From: Clusia tigrina
Lineage: Eukaryota > Arthropoda > Insecta > Diptera > Clusiidae
NCBI GenBank assembly: GCA_920105625.2
Contig: CAKKTE020000347.1
Location: forward strand, 310,001-374,000
Length of the DNA stretch: 64,000 nt
Reading direction: 5' to 3'
Shown here: piece by piece, positions 1 through 13,209 of the stretch
Numbering within the stretch: position 1 is the stretch's first letter
Layout of the letters: each line of letters starts with the position of its first letter
Position numbers and translations under genes: made by a program
The notes under the pieces: generated by a model
Told to the model about the DNA's origin: nothing
Database searches by the model: none
The model's input: only the letters and a program-made list of their open reading frames with translations

Positions 1-1533
1 CCTCTGTTCAATTTTAACTATCGCTCAAAGCTATGCTACCCTTGAGTCCCAAATCAAATAATGATAAAACTTCAAATGGCCCCAACTTCTATACGGTACG
101 TCCTACACCTATCAATGTTTGCAACATACAAATGCTTGTAACTTTTTACTCGAGCGTCATAAAACCTTGAAATTTTGTAACAATATAGTACTCGAGCCTC
201 TTGTCAATTTAAGCTATCGCTCAAAGCTATGCTACCGTTGAGTCCCAAATCAAACACTGATAAAACTTCAAATGGCCCTAACTTCTATACAGTACGTCCT
301 ACACCTATCAAAGTTTGCAGCAAACAAATGCTTGTAACTTTCTACTGGAGCGTCATAAAACCTTGAAATTTTGTATCAATAAAGTACTCGAGCCTCTTCT
401 CAATTTAAACTATCGCTCAAAGCTATGCTACCCTTGAGTCCCAAATCAAACACTGATAAAACTTCAAATGGCCCTAACTTCTACACGGTACATCCTACAC
501 CTATCAAAGTTTGCAACATACAAATGCTTGTAACTTTTTACTGGAGCGTCAAAAAACCTTGAAATTTTGTAACAATAAAGTACTCGAGCCTCTTGTCAAT
601 TTAAGCTATCGCTCAAAGCTATGCTACACTTGAGTCCCAAATCAAACAATGATAAAACTTCAAATGGCCCTAACTTCTATACTGTACGTCCTACACCTAT
701 CAAAGTTTGCAACATACAAATGCTTGTAACTTTTTACTGGAGCGACAAAATACCTTGAAATTTTGTAACAATAAAGTACTCGAGCCTCTTGTCAATTTAA
801 GCTATCGCTCAAAGCTATGCTACCCTTGAGTCCCAAATCAAACACTGATAAAACTTCAAATGGCCCTAACTTCTACACGGTACATCCTACACCTATCAAA
901 GTTTGCAACATACAAATGCTTGTAACTTTTTACTGGAGCGTCAAAAAACCTTGAAATTTTGTAACAATAAAGTACTCGAGCCTCTTGTCAATTTAAGCTA
1001 TCGCTCAAAGCTATGCTACACTTGAGTCTCAAATCAAACAATGATAAAACTTGAAATGGCCCTAACTTCTATACTGTACGTCCTACACCTATCAAAGTTT
1101 GCAACATACAAATGCTTGTAACTTTTTACTGGAGCGACAAAATACCTTGAAATTTTGTAACAATAAAGTACTCTAGCCTCTTGTCAATTTAAGCTATCGC
1201 TCAAAGCTATGCTACCCTTGAGTCCCAAATCAAACACTGATAAAATTTCAAGTGGCCCTAACTTATATACGGTACGTCCTACACCTAGCAAAGTTTGCAA
1301 CATACAAATGCTTCTAACTTTTTACTGGAGCGTCATAAAACCTTGAAGTTTTGTAACAATAAAGTACTCGAGCCGCTTTTCAATTTAAGCTATCGCTCAA
1401 AGCTATGCTACCCTTGAGTCCCAAATCAAACACTGATAAAACTTCAAATGGCCCTAACTTCTATACGGTACGTCCTACACCTATCAAAGTTTGCAACATA
1501 CAAATGCTTGTAACTTTTTACTGGAGCGTCATA

Positions 1534-1729
1534 AAACCTTGAAGTTTTGGCTATCGCTCAAATCTATGCTACCCTTGAGTCCCAAATCAAACACTGATAA
1601 AACTTCAAATGGCCCTAACTTCTATACGGTACGTCCTACACCTATCAAAGTTTGCAACATACAAATGCTTGTAACTTTTTACTGGAGCGTCATAAAACCT
1701 TGAAATTTTGTAACAATAAAGACCTCGAG
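1534..1729 (+). repeat. Fused unit with the 35-bp deletion (class representative; 11 in window)
   Basis: 'gaagttttg' is joined directly to 'gctatcgctc' at 1549/1550, skipping 35 bp that span the normal unit boundary, including 'aataaag', 'ctcgag' and 'cctc'. No matching bases are seen at the breakpoints. All junctions: 1549, 3278, 4223, 5756, 6701, 8430, 9375, 10908, 11853, 13778 and 15899. Type alpha (left 'gaag', right 'caaatctatg'; 1549, 3278, 5756, 8430, 10908), type beta (left 'gaaa', right 'caaagctatg'; 4223, 6701, 9375, 11853), and a mixed type (13778, 15899) share the same breakpoint. One ancestral event followed by spread is the simplest explanation. Because 35 is not a multiple of 3, the fusion shifts frame and opens a 70-codon read-through here. 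Confidence 0.92.
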
Positions 1730-3458
1730 CCTCTGTCCAATTTTAACTATCGCTCAAAGCTATGCTGCCCTTGAGTCCCAAATCAAATAATGATAAAACT
1801 TCAAATGGCCCTAACTTCTATACGGTACGTCCTACACCTATCAATGTTTGCAACATACAAATGCTTGTAACTTTTTAGTGGAGCGTCATAAAGCCTTGAA
1901 GTTTTGTAACAATAAAGTACTCGAGCCTCTTTTCAATTTAAGCTATCGCTCAAAGCTATGCTACCCTTGAGTCCCAAATCAAACACTGATAAAACTTCAA
2001 ATGGCCCTAACTTCTATACAGTACGTCCTACACCTATCAAAGTTTGCAGCAAACAAATGCTTGTAACTTTCTACTGGAGCGTCATAAAACCTTGAAATTT
2101 TGTATCAATAAAGTACTCGAGCCTCTTCTCAATTTAAACTATCGCTCAAAGCTATGCTACCCTTGAGTCCCAAATCAAACACTGATAAAACTTCAAATGG
2201 CCCTAACTTCTACACGGTACATCCTACACCTATCAAAGTTTGCAACATACAAATGCTTGTAACTTTTTACTGGAGCGTCAAAAAACCTTGAAATTTTGTA
2301 ACAATAAAGTACTCGAGCCTCTTGTCAATTTAAGCTATCGCTCAAAGCTATGCTACACTTGAGTCCCAAATCAAACAATGATAAAACTTGAAATGGCCCT
2401 AACTTCTATACTGTACGTCCTACACCTATCAAAGTTTGCAACATACAAATGCTTGTAACTTTTTACTGGAGCGACAAAATACCTTGAAATTTTGTAACAA
2501 TAAAGTACTCGAGCCTCTTGTCAATTTAAGCTATCGCTCAAAGCTATGCTACCCTTGAGTCCCAAATCAAACACTGATAAAACTTCAAATGGCCCTAACT
2601 TCTACACGGTACATCCTACACCTATCAAAGTTTGCAACATACAAATGCTTGTAACTTTTTACTGGAGCGTCAAAAAACCTTGAAATTTTGTAACAATAAA
2701 GTACTCGAGCCTCTTGTCAATTTAAGCTATCGCTCAAAGCTATGCTACACTTGAGTCTCAAATCAAACAATGATAATACTTGAAATGGCCCTAACTTCTA
2801 TACTGTACGTCCTACACCTATCAAAGTTTGCAACATACAAATGCTTGTAACTTTTTACTGGAGCGACAAAATACCTTGAAATTTTGTAACAATAAAGTAC
2901 TCGAGCCTCTTGTCAATTTAAGCTATCGCTCAAAGCTATGCTACCCTTGAGTCCCAAATCAAACACTGATAAAATTTCAAGTGGCCCTAACTTATATACG
3001 GTACGTCCTACACCTAGCAAAGTTTGCAACATACAAATGCTTCTAACTTTTTACTGGAGCGTCATAAAACCTTGAAGTTTTGTAACAATAAAGTACTCGA
3101 GCCGCTTTTCAATTTAAGCTATCGCTCAAAGCTATGCTACCCTTGAGTCCCAAATCAAACACTGATAAAACTTCAAATGGCCCTAACTTCTATACGGTAC
3201 GTCCTACACCTATCAAAGTTTGCAACATACAAATGCTTGTAACTTTTTACTGGAGCGTCATAAAACCTTGAAGTTTTGGCTATCGCTCAAATCTATGCTA
3301 CCCTTGAGTCCCAAATCAAACACTGATAAAACTTCAAATGGCCCTAACTTCTATACGGTACGTCCTACACCTATCAAAGTTTGCAACATACAAATGCTTG
3401 TAACTTTTTACTGGAGCGTCATAAAACCTTGAAATTTTGTAACAATAAAGACCTCGAG
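1730..3458 (+). repeat. Duplicated 9-unit segment (1,729 bp) within HOR-A
   Basis: Units at 2122-3458 repeat those at 393-1729 almost base for base, including 'ggtacatcctac', 'gctacacttgag', 'aatttcaagtggcc' and the type-alpha junction. The join lies in the unit at 1926: it starts like a 'cctcttttcaattt' unit with 'gctacccttgag' but ends like the unit at 197 ('tacagtacgtcc', 'gcagcaaac', 'ctttctactgg'). This hybrid is the expected scar of an unequal exchange in register. The length is 9 x 196 minus 35. Confidence 0.85.
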
Positions 3459-4599
3459 CCTCTGTCCAATTTTAACTATCGCTCAAAGCTATGCTGCCCT
3501 TGAGTCCCAAATCAAATAATGATAAAACTTCAAATGGCCCTAACTTCTATACGGTACGTCCTACACCTATCAATGTTTGCAACATACAAATGCTTGTAAC
3601 TTTTTAGTGGAGCGTCATAAAGCCTTGAAGTTTTGTAACAATAAAGTACTCGAGCCTCTTTTCAATTTAAGCTATCGGTCAAAGCTATGCTACCCTTGAG
3701 TCCCAAATCAAACACTGATAAAACTTCAAATGGCCCTAACTTCTAAACGGTACGTCCTACACCTATCAAAGTTTGCAAGATACAAATGCTTGTAACTTTT
3801 TACTGGAGCGTCATAAAACCTTGAAATTTTGTAACAATAAAGACCTCGAGCCTGTGTTCAATTTTAACTATCGCTCAAAGGTATGCTACCCTTGAGTCCC
3901 GAATCAAATAATGATAAAACTTCAAATGGCCCTAACTTCTATACGGTACGTCCTACACCTATCAATGTTTGCAACATACAAATGCTTTTAACTTTTTACT
4001 GGAGCGTCATAAAACCTTGAAATTTTGTATCAATAAAGTACTCGAGCCTCTTCTCAATTTAAACTATCGCTCAAAGCTATGCTACCCTTGAGTCCCAAAT
4101 CAAACACTGATAAATTTTCAAATGGCCCTAACTTCTAGACGGTACGTCCTACACCTATCAAAGTTTGCAACATAAAAATGCTTGTAACTTTTTACTGGAG
4201 CGTCATAAAACCTTGAAATTTTGGCTATCGCTCAAAGCTATGCTACCCTTGAGTCCCAAATCAAACACTGATAAAACTTCAAATGGCCCTAACTTCTATA
4301 CGGTACGTCCTACACCTATCAAAGTTTGCAACATACAAATGCTTGTAACTTTTTACTGGAGCGTCATGAAGCCTTGAAATTTTGTAACAATAAAGTACTC
4401 GAGCCTCTTGTCAATTTAAACTATCGCTCAAAGCTATGCTACCCTTGAGTCCCAAATCAAACACTGATAAAACTTCAAATGGCCCTAACTTCTATACGGT
4501 ACGTCCTACACCTATCAAAGTTTTCAACATACAAATGCTTGTAACTTTTTACTGGAGCTTTATAAAACCTTGAAATTTTGTAACAATAAAGACCTCGAG

Positions 4600-7077
4600 C
4601 CTCTGTTCAATTTTAACTATCGCTCAAAGCTATGCTACCCTTGAGTCCCAAATCAAATAATGATAAAACTTCAAATGGCCCTAACTTCTATACGGTACGT
4701 CCTACACCTATCAATGTTTGCAACATACAAATGCTTGTAACTTTTTACTCGAGCGTCATAAAACCTTGAAATTTTGTAACAATATAGTACTCGAGCCTCT
4801 TGTCAATTTAAGCTATCGCTCAAAGCTATGCTACCGTTGAGTCCCAAATCAAACACTGATAAAACTTCAAATGGCCCTAACTTCTATACAGTACGTCCTA
4901 CACCTATCAAAGTTTGCAGCAAACAAATGCTTGTAACTTTCTACTGGAGCGTCATAAAACCTTGAAATTTTGTATCAATAAAGTACTCGAGCCTCTTCTC
5001 AATTTAAACTATCGCTCAAAGCTATGCTACCCTTGAGTCCCAAATCAAACACTGATAAAACTTCAAATGGCCCTAACTTCTACACGGTACATCCTACACC
5101 TATCAAAGTTTGCAACATACAAATGCTTGTAACTTTTTACTGGAGCGTCAAAAAACCTTGAAATTTTGTAACAATAAAGTACTCGAGCCTCTTGTCAATT
5201 TAAGCTATCGCTCAAAGCTATGCTACACTTGAGTCCCAAATCAAACAATGATAAAACTTGAAATGGCCCTAACTTCTATACTGTACGTCCTACACCTATC
5301 AAAGTTTGCAACATACAAATGCTTGTAACTTTTTACTGGAGCGACAAAATACCTTGAAATTTTGTAACAATAAAGTACTCGAGCCTCTTGTCAATTTAAG
5401 CTATCGCTCAAAGCTATGCTACCCTTGAGTCCCAAATCAAACACTGATAAAATTTCAAGTGGCCCTAACTTATATACGGTACGTCCTACACCTAGCAAAG
5501 TTTGCAACATACAAATGCTTCTAACTTTTTACTGGAGCGTCATAAAACCTTGAAGTTTTGTAACAATAAAGTACTCGAGCCCCTTTTCAATTTAAGCTAT
5601 CGCTCAAAGCTATGCTACCCTTGAGTCCCAAATCAAACACTGATAAAACTTCAAATGGCCCTAACTTCTATACGGTACGTCCTACACCTATCAAAGTTTG
5701 CAACATACAAATGCTTGTAACTTTTTACTGGAGCGTCATAAAACCTTGAAGTTTTGGCTATCGCTCAAATCTATGCTACCCTTGAGTCCCAAATCAAACA
5801 CTGATAAAACTTCAAATGGCCCTAACTTCTATACGGTACGTCCTACACCTATCAAAGTTTGCAACATACAAATGCTTGTAACTTTTTACTGGAGCGTCAT
5901 AAAACCTTGAAATTTTGTAACAATAAAGACCTCGAGCCTCTGTCCAATTTTAACTATCGCTCAAAGCTATGCTGCCCTTGAGTCCCAAATCAAATAATGA
6001 TAAAACTTCAAATGGCCCTAACTTCTATACGGTACGTCCTACACCTATCAATGTTTGCAACATACAAATGCTTGTAACTTTTTAGTGGAGCGTCATAAAG
6101 CCTTGAAGTTTTGTAACAATAAAGTACTCGAGCCTCTTTTCAATTTAAGCTATCGCTCAAAGCTATGCTACCCTTGAGTCCCAAATCAAACACTGATAAA
6201 ACTTCAAATGGCCCTAAGTTCTAAACGGTACGTCCTACACCTATCAAAGTTTGCAAGATGCAAATGCTTGTAACTTTTTACTGGAGCGTCATAAAACCTT
6301 GAAATTTTGTAACAATAAAGACCTCGAGCCTGTGTTCAATTTTAACTATCGCTCAAAGGTATGCTACCCTTGAGTCCCAAATCAAATAATGATAAAACTT
6401 CAAATGGCCCTAACTTCTATACGGTACGTCCTACACCTATCAATGTTTGCAACATACAAATGCTTTTAACTTTTTACTGGAGCGTCATAAAACCTTGAAA
6501 TTTTGTATCAATAAAGTACTCGAGCCTCTTCTCAATTTAAACTATCGCTCAAAGCTATGCTACCCTTGAGTCCCAAATCAAACACTGATAAATTTTCAAA
6601 TGGCCCTAACTTCTAGACGGTACGTCCTACACCTATCAAAGTTTGCAACATAAAAATGCTTGTAACTTTTTACTGGAGCGTCATAAAACCTTGAAATTTT
6701 GGCTATCGCTCAAAGCTATGCTACCCTTGAGTCCCAAATCAAACACTGATAAAACTTCAAATGGCCCTAACTTCTATACGGTACGTCCTACACCTATCAA
6801 AGTTTGCAACATACAAATGCTTGTAACTTTTTACTGGAGCGTCATGAAGCCTTGAAATTTTGTATCAATAAAGTACTCGAGCCTCTTGTCAATTTAAACT
6901 ATCGCTCAAAGCTATGCTACCCTTGAGTCCCAAATCAAACACTGATAAAACTTCAAATGGCCCTAACTTCTATACGGTACGTCCTACACCTATCAAAGTT
7001 TTCAACATACAAATGCTTGTAACTTTTTACTGGAGCTTTATAAAACCTTGAAATTTTGTAACAATAAAGACCTCGAG
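4600..7077 (+). repeat. HOR-A copy 2: 13 units, 2,478 bp
   Basis: Length is 13 x 196 minus 2 x 35. The type-alpha junction is at 5756/5757 and the type-beta at 6701/6702, 945 bp apart, as in every copy. Relative to the 15-unit parent it lacks two units, the 'ggtacatcctac' unit and a neighbouring 'gctacacttgag' unit. The remaining one (5188) combines 'gagtcccaaatc' with 'aaacttgaaatgg'. By eye it differs from copy 4 by roughly ten substitutions, so these two are very recent relatives. Confidence 0.9.
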
Positions 7078-9751
7078 CCTCTGTTCAATTTTAACTATCG
7101 CTCAAAGCTATGCTACCCTTGAGTCCCAAATCAAATAATGATAAAACTTCAAATGGCCCTAACTTCTATACGGTACGTCCTACACCTATCAATGTTTGCA
7201 ACATACAAATGCTTGTAACTTTCTACTGGAGCGTCATAAAACCTTGAAATTTTGTATCAATAAAGTACTCGAGCCTCTTCTCAATTTAAACTATCGCTCA
7301 AAGCTATGCTACCCTTGAGTCCCAAATCAAACACTGATAAAACTTCAAATGGCCCTAACTTCTACACGGTACATCCTACACCTATCAAAGTTTGCAACAT
7401 ACAAATGCTTGTAACTTTTTACTGGAGCGTCAAAAAACCTTGAAATTTTGTAACAATAAAGTACTCGAGCCTCTTGTCAATTTAAGCTATCGCTCAAAGC
7501 TATGCTACACTTGAGTCCCAAATCAAACAATAATAAAACTTGAAATGGCCCTAACTTCTATACTGTACGTCCTACACCTATCAAAGTTTGCAACATACAA
7601 ATGCTTGTAACTTTTTACTGGAGCGACAAAATACCTTGAAATTTTGTAACAATAAAGTACTCGAGCCTCTTGTCAATTTAAGCTATCGCTCAAAGCTATG
7701 CTACCCTTGAGTCCCAAATCAAACACTGATAAAACTTCAAATGGCCCTAACTTCTACACGGTACATCCTACACCTATCAAAGTTTGCAACATACAAATGC
7801 TTGTAACTTTTTACTGGAGCGTCAAAAAACCTTGAAATTTTGTAACAATAAAGTACTCGAGCCTCTTGTCAATTTAAGCTATCGCTCAAAGCTATGCTAC
7901 ACTTGAGTCCCAAATCAAACAATGATAAAACGTGAAATGGCCCTAACTTCTATACTGTACGTCCTACACCTATCAAAGTTTGCAACATACAAATGCTTGT
8001 AACTTTTTACTGGAGCGACAAAATACCTTGAAATTTTGTAACAATAAAGTACTCGAGCCTCTTGTCAATTTAAGCTATCGCGCAAAGCTATGCAACCCTT
8101 GAGTCCCAAATCAAACACTGATAAAATTTCAAGTGGCCCTAACTTATATACGGTACGTCCTACACCTAGCAAAGTTTGCAACATACAAATGCTTCTAACT
8201 TTTTACTGGAGCGTCATAAAACCTTGAAGTTTTGTAACAATAAAGTACTCGAGCCGCTTTTCAATTTAAGCTATCGCTCAAAGCTATGCTACCCTTGAGT
8301 CCCAAATCAAACACTGATAAAACTTGAAATGGCCCTAACTTCTATACGGTACGTCCTACACCTATCAAAGTTTGCAACATACAAATGCTTGTAACTTTTT
8401 ACTGGAGCGTCATAAAACCTTGAAGTTTTGGCTATCGCTCAAATCTATGCTACCCTTGAGTCCCAAATCAAACACTGATAAAACTTCAAATGGCCCTAAC
8501 TTCTATACGGTACGTCCTACACCTATCAAAGTTTGCAACATACAAATGCTTGTAACTTTTTACTGGAGCGTCATAAAACCTTGAAATTTTGTAACAATAA
8601 AGACCTCGAGCCTCTGTCCAATTTTAACTATCGCTCAAAGCTATGCTGCCCTTGAGTCCCAAATCAAATAATGATAAAACTTCAAATGGCCCTAACTTCT
8701 ATACGGTACGTCCTACACCTATCAATGTTTGCAACATACACATGCTTGTAACTTTTTAGTGGAGCGTCATAAAGCCTTGAAGTTTTGTAACAATAAAGTA
8801 CTCGAGCCTCTTTTCAATTTAAGCTATCGCTCAAAGCTATGCTACCCTTGAGTCCCAAATCAAACACTGATAAAACTTCAAATGGCCCTAACTTCTAAAC
8901 GGTACGTCCTACACCTATCAAAGTTTGCAAGATACAAATGCTTGTAACTTTTTACTGGAGCGTCATAAAACCTTGAAATTTTGTAACAATAAAGACCTCG
9001 AACCTGTGTTCAATTTTAACTATCGCTCAAAGGTATGCTACCCTTGAGTCCCAAATCAAATAATGATAAAACTTCAAATGGCCCTAACTTCTATACGGTA
9101 CGTCCTACACCTATCAATGTTTGCAACATACAAATGCTTTTAACTTTTTACTGGAGCGTCATAAAACCTTGAAATTTTGTATCAATAAAGTACTCGAGCC
9201 TCTTCTCAATTTAAACTATCGCTCAAAGCTATGCTACCCTTGAGTCCCAAATCAAACACTGATAAATTTTCAAATGGCCCTAACTTCTAGACGGTACGTC
9301 CTACACCTATCAAAGTTTGCAACATAAAAATGCTTGTAACTTTTTACTGGAGCGTCATAAAACCTTGAAATTTTGGCTATCGCTCAAAGCTATGCTACCC
9401 TTGAGTCCCAAATCAAACACTGATAAAACTTCAAATGGCCCTAACTTCTATACGGTACGTCCTACACCTATCAAAGTTTGCAACATACAAATGCTTGTAA
9501 CTTTTTACTGGAGCGTCATGAAGCCTTGAAATTTTGTATCAATAAAGTACTCGAGCCTCTTGTCAATTTAAACTATCGCTCAAAGCTATGCTACCCTTGA
9601 GTCCCAAATCAAACACTGATAAAACTTCAAATGGCCCTAACTTCTATACGGTACGTCCTACACCTATCAAAGTTTTCAACATACAAATGCTTGTAACTTT
9701 TTACTGGAGCTTTATAAAACCTTGAAATTTTGTAACAATAAAGACCTCGAG
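7078..9751 (+). repeat. HOR-A copy 3: 14 units, 2,674 bp
   Basis: Length is 14 x 196 minus 70. The type-alpha junction is at 8430/8431 and the type-beta at 9375/9376. The first unit (7078) is a hybrid: its left part matches the first unit of other copies ('caatgtttgcaac') and its right part matches their second unit ('ctttctactgg', 'gtatcaataaag'), so one unit is lost relative to the 15-unit parent. It keeps the 'ggtacatcctac' unit at 7666 that copies 2 and 4 lack. Private changes include 'caataataaaac' near 7527 and 'aaacgtgaaatgg' near 7927. Confidence 0.9.
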
Positions 9752-12229
9752 CCTCTGTTCAATTTTAACTATCGCTCAAAGCTATGCTACCCTTGAGTCC
9801 CAAATCAAATAATGATAAAACTTCAAATGGCCCTAACTTCTATACGGTACGTCCTACACCTATCAATGTTTGCAACATACAAATGCTTGTAACTTTTTAC
9901 TCGAGCGTCATAAAACCTTGAAATTTTGTAACAATATAGTACTCGAGCCTCTTGTCAATTTAAGCTATCGCTCAAAGCTATGCTACCGTTGAGTCCCAAA
10001 TCAAACACTGATAAAACTTCAAATGGCCCTAACTTCTATACAGTACGTCCTACACCTATCAAAGTTTGCAGCAAACAAATGCTTGTAACTCTCTACTGGA
10101 GCGTCATAAAACCTTGAAATTTTGTATCAATAAAGTACTCGAGCCTCTTCTCAATTTAAACTATCGCTCAAAGCTATGCTACCCTTGAGTCCCAAATCAA
10201 ACACTGATAAAACTTCAAATGGCCCTAACTTCTACACGGTACATCCTACACCTATCAAAGTTTGCAGCATACAGATGCTTGTAACTTTTTACTGGAGCGT
10301 CAAAAAACCTTGAAATTTTGTAACAATAAAGTACTCGAGCCTCTTGTCAATTTAAGCTATCGCTCAAAGCTATGCTACACTTGAGTCCCAAATCAAACAA
10401 TGATAAAACTTGAAATGGCCCTAACTTCTATACTGTACGTCCTACACCTATCAAAGTTTGCAACATACAAATGCTTGTAACTTTTTACTGGAGCGACAAA
10501 ATGCCTGGAAATTTTGTAACAATAAAGTACTCGAGCCTCTTGTCAATTTAAGCTATCGCTCAAAGCTATGCTACCCTTGAGTCCCAAATCAAACACTGAT
10601 AAAATTTCAAGTGGCCCTAACTTATATACGGTACGTCCTACACCTAGCAAAGTTTGCAACATACAAATGCTTCTAACTTTTTACTGGAGCGTCATAAAAC
10701 CTTGAAGTTTTGTAACAATAAAGTACTCGAGCCGCTTTTCAATTTAAGCTATCGCTCAAAGCTATGCTACCCTTGAGTCCCAAATCAAACACTGATAAAA
10801 CTTCAAATGGCCCTAACTTCTATACGGTACGTCCTACACCTATCAAAGTTTGCAACATACAAATGCTTGTAACTTTTTACTGGAGCGTCATAAAACCTTG
10901 AAGTTTTGGCTATCGCTCAAATCTATTCTACCCTTGAGTCCCAAATCAAACACTGATAAAACTTCAAATGGCCCTAACTTCTATACGGTACGTCCTACAC
11001 CTATCAAAGTTTGCAACATACAAATGCTTGTAACTTTTTACTGGAGCGTCATAAAACCTTGAAATTTTGTAACAATAAAGACCTCGAGCCTCTGTCCAAT
11101 TTTAACTATCGCTCAAAGCTATGCTGCCCTTGAGTCCCAAATCAAATAATGATAAAACTTCAAAAGGCCCTAACTTCTATACGGTACGTCCTACACCTAT
11201 CAATGTTTGCAACATACAAATGCTTGTAACTTTTTAGTGGAGCGTCATAAAGCCTTGAAGTTTTGTAACAATAAAGTACTCGAGCCTCTTTTCAATTTAA
11301 GCTATCGCTCAAAGCTATGCTACCCTTGAGTCCCAAATCAAACACTGATAAAACTTCAAATGGCCCTAACTTCTAAACGGTACGTCCTACACCTATCAAA
11401 GTTTGCAAGATGCAAATGCTTGTAACTTTTTACTGGAGCGTCATAAAACCTTGAAATTTTGTAACAATAAAGACCTCGAGCCTGTGTTCAATTTTAACTA
11501 TCGCTCAAAGGTATGCTACCCTTGAGTCCCAAATCAAATAATGATAAAACTTCAAATGGCCCTAACTTCTATACGGTAGGTCCTACACCTATCAATGTTT
11601 GCAACATACAAATGCTTTTAACTTTTTACTGGAGCGTCATAAAACCTTGAAATTTTGTATCAATAAAGTACTCGAGCCTCTTCTCAATTTAAACTATCGC
11701 TCAAAGCTATGCTACCCTTGAGTCCCAAATCAAACACTGATAAATTTTCAAATGGCCCTAACTTCTAGACGGTACGTCCTACACCTATCAAAGTTTGCAA
11801 CATAAAAATGCTTGTAACTTTTTACTGGAGCGTCATAAAACCTTGAAATTTTGGCTATCGCTCAAAGCTATGCTACCCTTGAGTCCCAAATCAAACACTG
11901 ATAAAACTTCAAATGGCCCTAACTTCTATACGGTACGTCCTACACCTATCAAAGTTTGCAACATACAAATGCTTGTAACTTTTTACTGGAGCGTCATGAA
12001 GCCTTGAAATTTTGTATCAATAAAGTACTCGAGCCTCTTGTCAATTTAAACTATCGCTCAAAGCTATGCTACCCTTGAGTCCCAAATCAAACACTGATAA
12101 AACTTCAAATGGCCCTAACTTCTATACGGTACGTCCTACACCTATCAAAGTTTTCAACATACAAATGCTTGTAACTTTTTACTGGAGCTTTATAAAACCT
12201 TGAAATTTTGTAACAATAAAGACCTCGAG
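9752..12229 (+). repeat. HOR-A copy 4: 13 units, 2,478 bp
   Basis: It has the same unit order and length as copy 2, with junctions at 10908/10909 (alpha) and 11853/11854 (beta). Copy-specific changes visible by eye include 'taactctctactgg' near 10087, 'gcatacagatgc' near 10266, 'atgcctggaaat' near 10501, 'ctattctaccc' near 10923 and 'caaaaggccc' near 11161. Copies 2 and 4 flank the 14-unit copy 3, so a 27-unit (5,152-bp) super-repeat is possible, but only one full period is present. Confidence 0.9.
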
Positions 12230-13209
12230 CCTCTGTTCAATTTTAACTATCGCTCAAAGCTATGCTACCCTTGAGTCCCAAATCAAATAATGATAAAACT
12301 TCAAATGGCCCTAACTTCTATACGGTACGTCCTACACCTATCAATGTTTGCAACATACAAATGCTTGTAACTTTTTACTGGAGCGTCATAAAACCTTGAA
12401 GTTTTGTAACAATAAAGTACTCGAGCCTCTTTTCAATTTAAGCTATCGCTCAAAGCTATGCTACCCTTGAGTCCCAAATCAAACACTGATAAAACTTCAA
12501 ATGGCCCTAACTTCTATACGGTACGTCCTACACCTATCAAAGTTTGCAACATACAAATACTTGTAACTTTTTACTGGAGCGTCATAAAACCTTGAAATTT
12601 TGTAACAATAAAGACCTCGAGCCACTGTTCAATTTTAACTATCGCTCAAAGCTATGCTACCCTTGAGTCCCAAATCAAATAATGATAAAACTTCAAATGG
12701 CCCTAACTTCTATACGGTACGTCCTACACCTATCAATGTTTGCAACATACAAATGCTTGTAACTTTTTACTGGAGCGTCAAAAAACCTTGAAATTTTGTA
12801 ACAATATAGTACTCGAGCCTCTTGTCAATTTAAGCTATCGCTCAAAGCTATGCTACCCTTGGGTCCCAAATCAAACACTGATCAAACTTCAAATGGCCCT
12901 AACTTCTATACGGTACGTCCTACACCTATCAAAGTTTGCAGCATACAAATGCTTGTAACTTTTTACTGGAGCGTCATAAAACCTTGAAATTTTGTATCAA
13001 TAAAGCACTCGAGCCTCTTCTCAATTTAAATAATCGCTCAAAGCTATGCTACCCTTGAGTCCCAAATCAAACACTGATAAAACTTCAAATGGCCCTAACT
13101 TCTATACGGTACGTCCTACACCTATCAAAGTTTGCAACATACAAATGCTTGTAACATTTTACTGGAGCGTCAAAAAACCTTGAAATTTTGTAACAATAAA
13201 GTACTCGAG
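12230..13209 (+). repeat. Transition: five full-length units between HOR-A and the 11-unit repeats
   Basis: These five 196-bp units have no large deletion. They mix HOR-A-like starts ('cctctgttcaattttaac' at 12230, 'ccactgttcaatttt' at 12622) with right halves not arranged as in HOR-A. The unit at 13014 carries 'aaataatcgctc' and a right half ('gtaacattttactgg', 'gtcaaaaaacc') that recurs near 15271, so the following duplication probably begins inside it, near 13130. Confidence 0.75.

Larger units (their letters stand above)
1..4599 (+). repeat. HOR-A copy 1: 24 units (15-unit parent plus a 9-unit duplication)
   Basis: The copy begins with a unit reading 'cctctgttcaattttaac' and ending in 'aatatagtactcgag'. 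The next unit carries 'gctaccgttgag' and 'gcagcaaac'. It contains two type-alpha 35-bp-deletion junctions (1549/1550, 3278/3279) and one type-beta junction (4223/4224). Removing the 1,729-bp duplication at 1730-3458 leaves 2,870 bp, which equals 15 units minus 2 x 35 bp. The later copies can be derived from this 15-unit order by loss of one or two units. The left end of the copy is cut by the window, so base 1 may not be its true start. Confidence 0.85.

Noticed and set aside
1491..1703. Repeated 70-codon frames (also near 3220, 4165, 5698, 6643, 8372, 9317, 10850, 11795, 13720, 15841)
   Set aside because: Each spans a 35-bp-deletion junction that happens to skip stops. Their similarity reflects repeat homogenisation, not a gene family.
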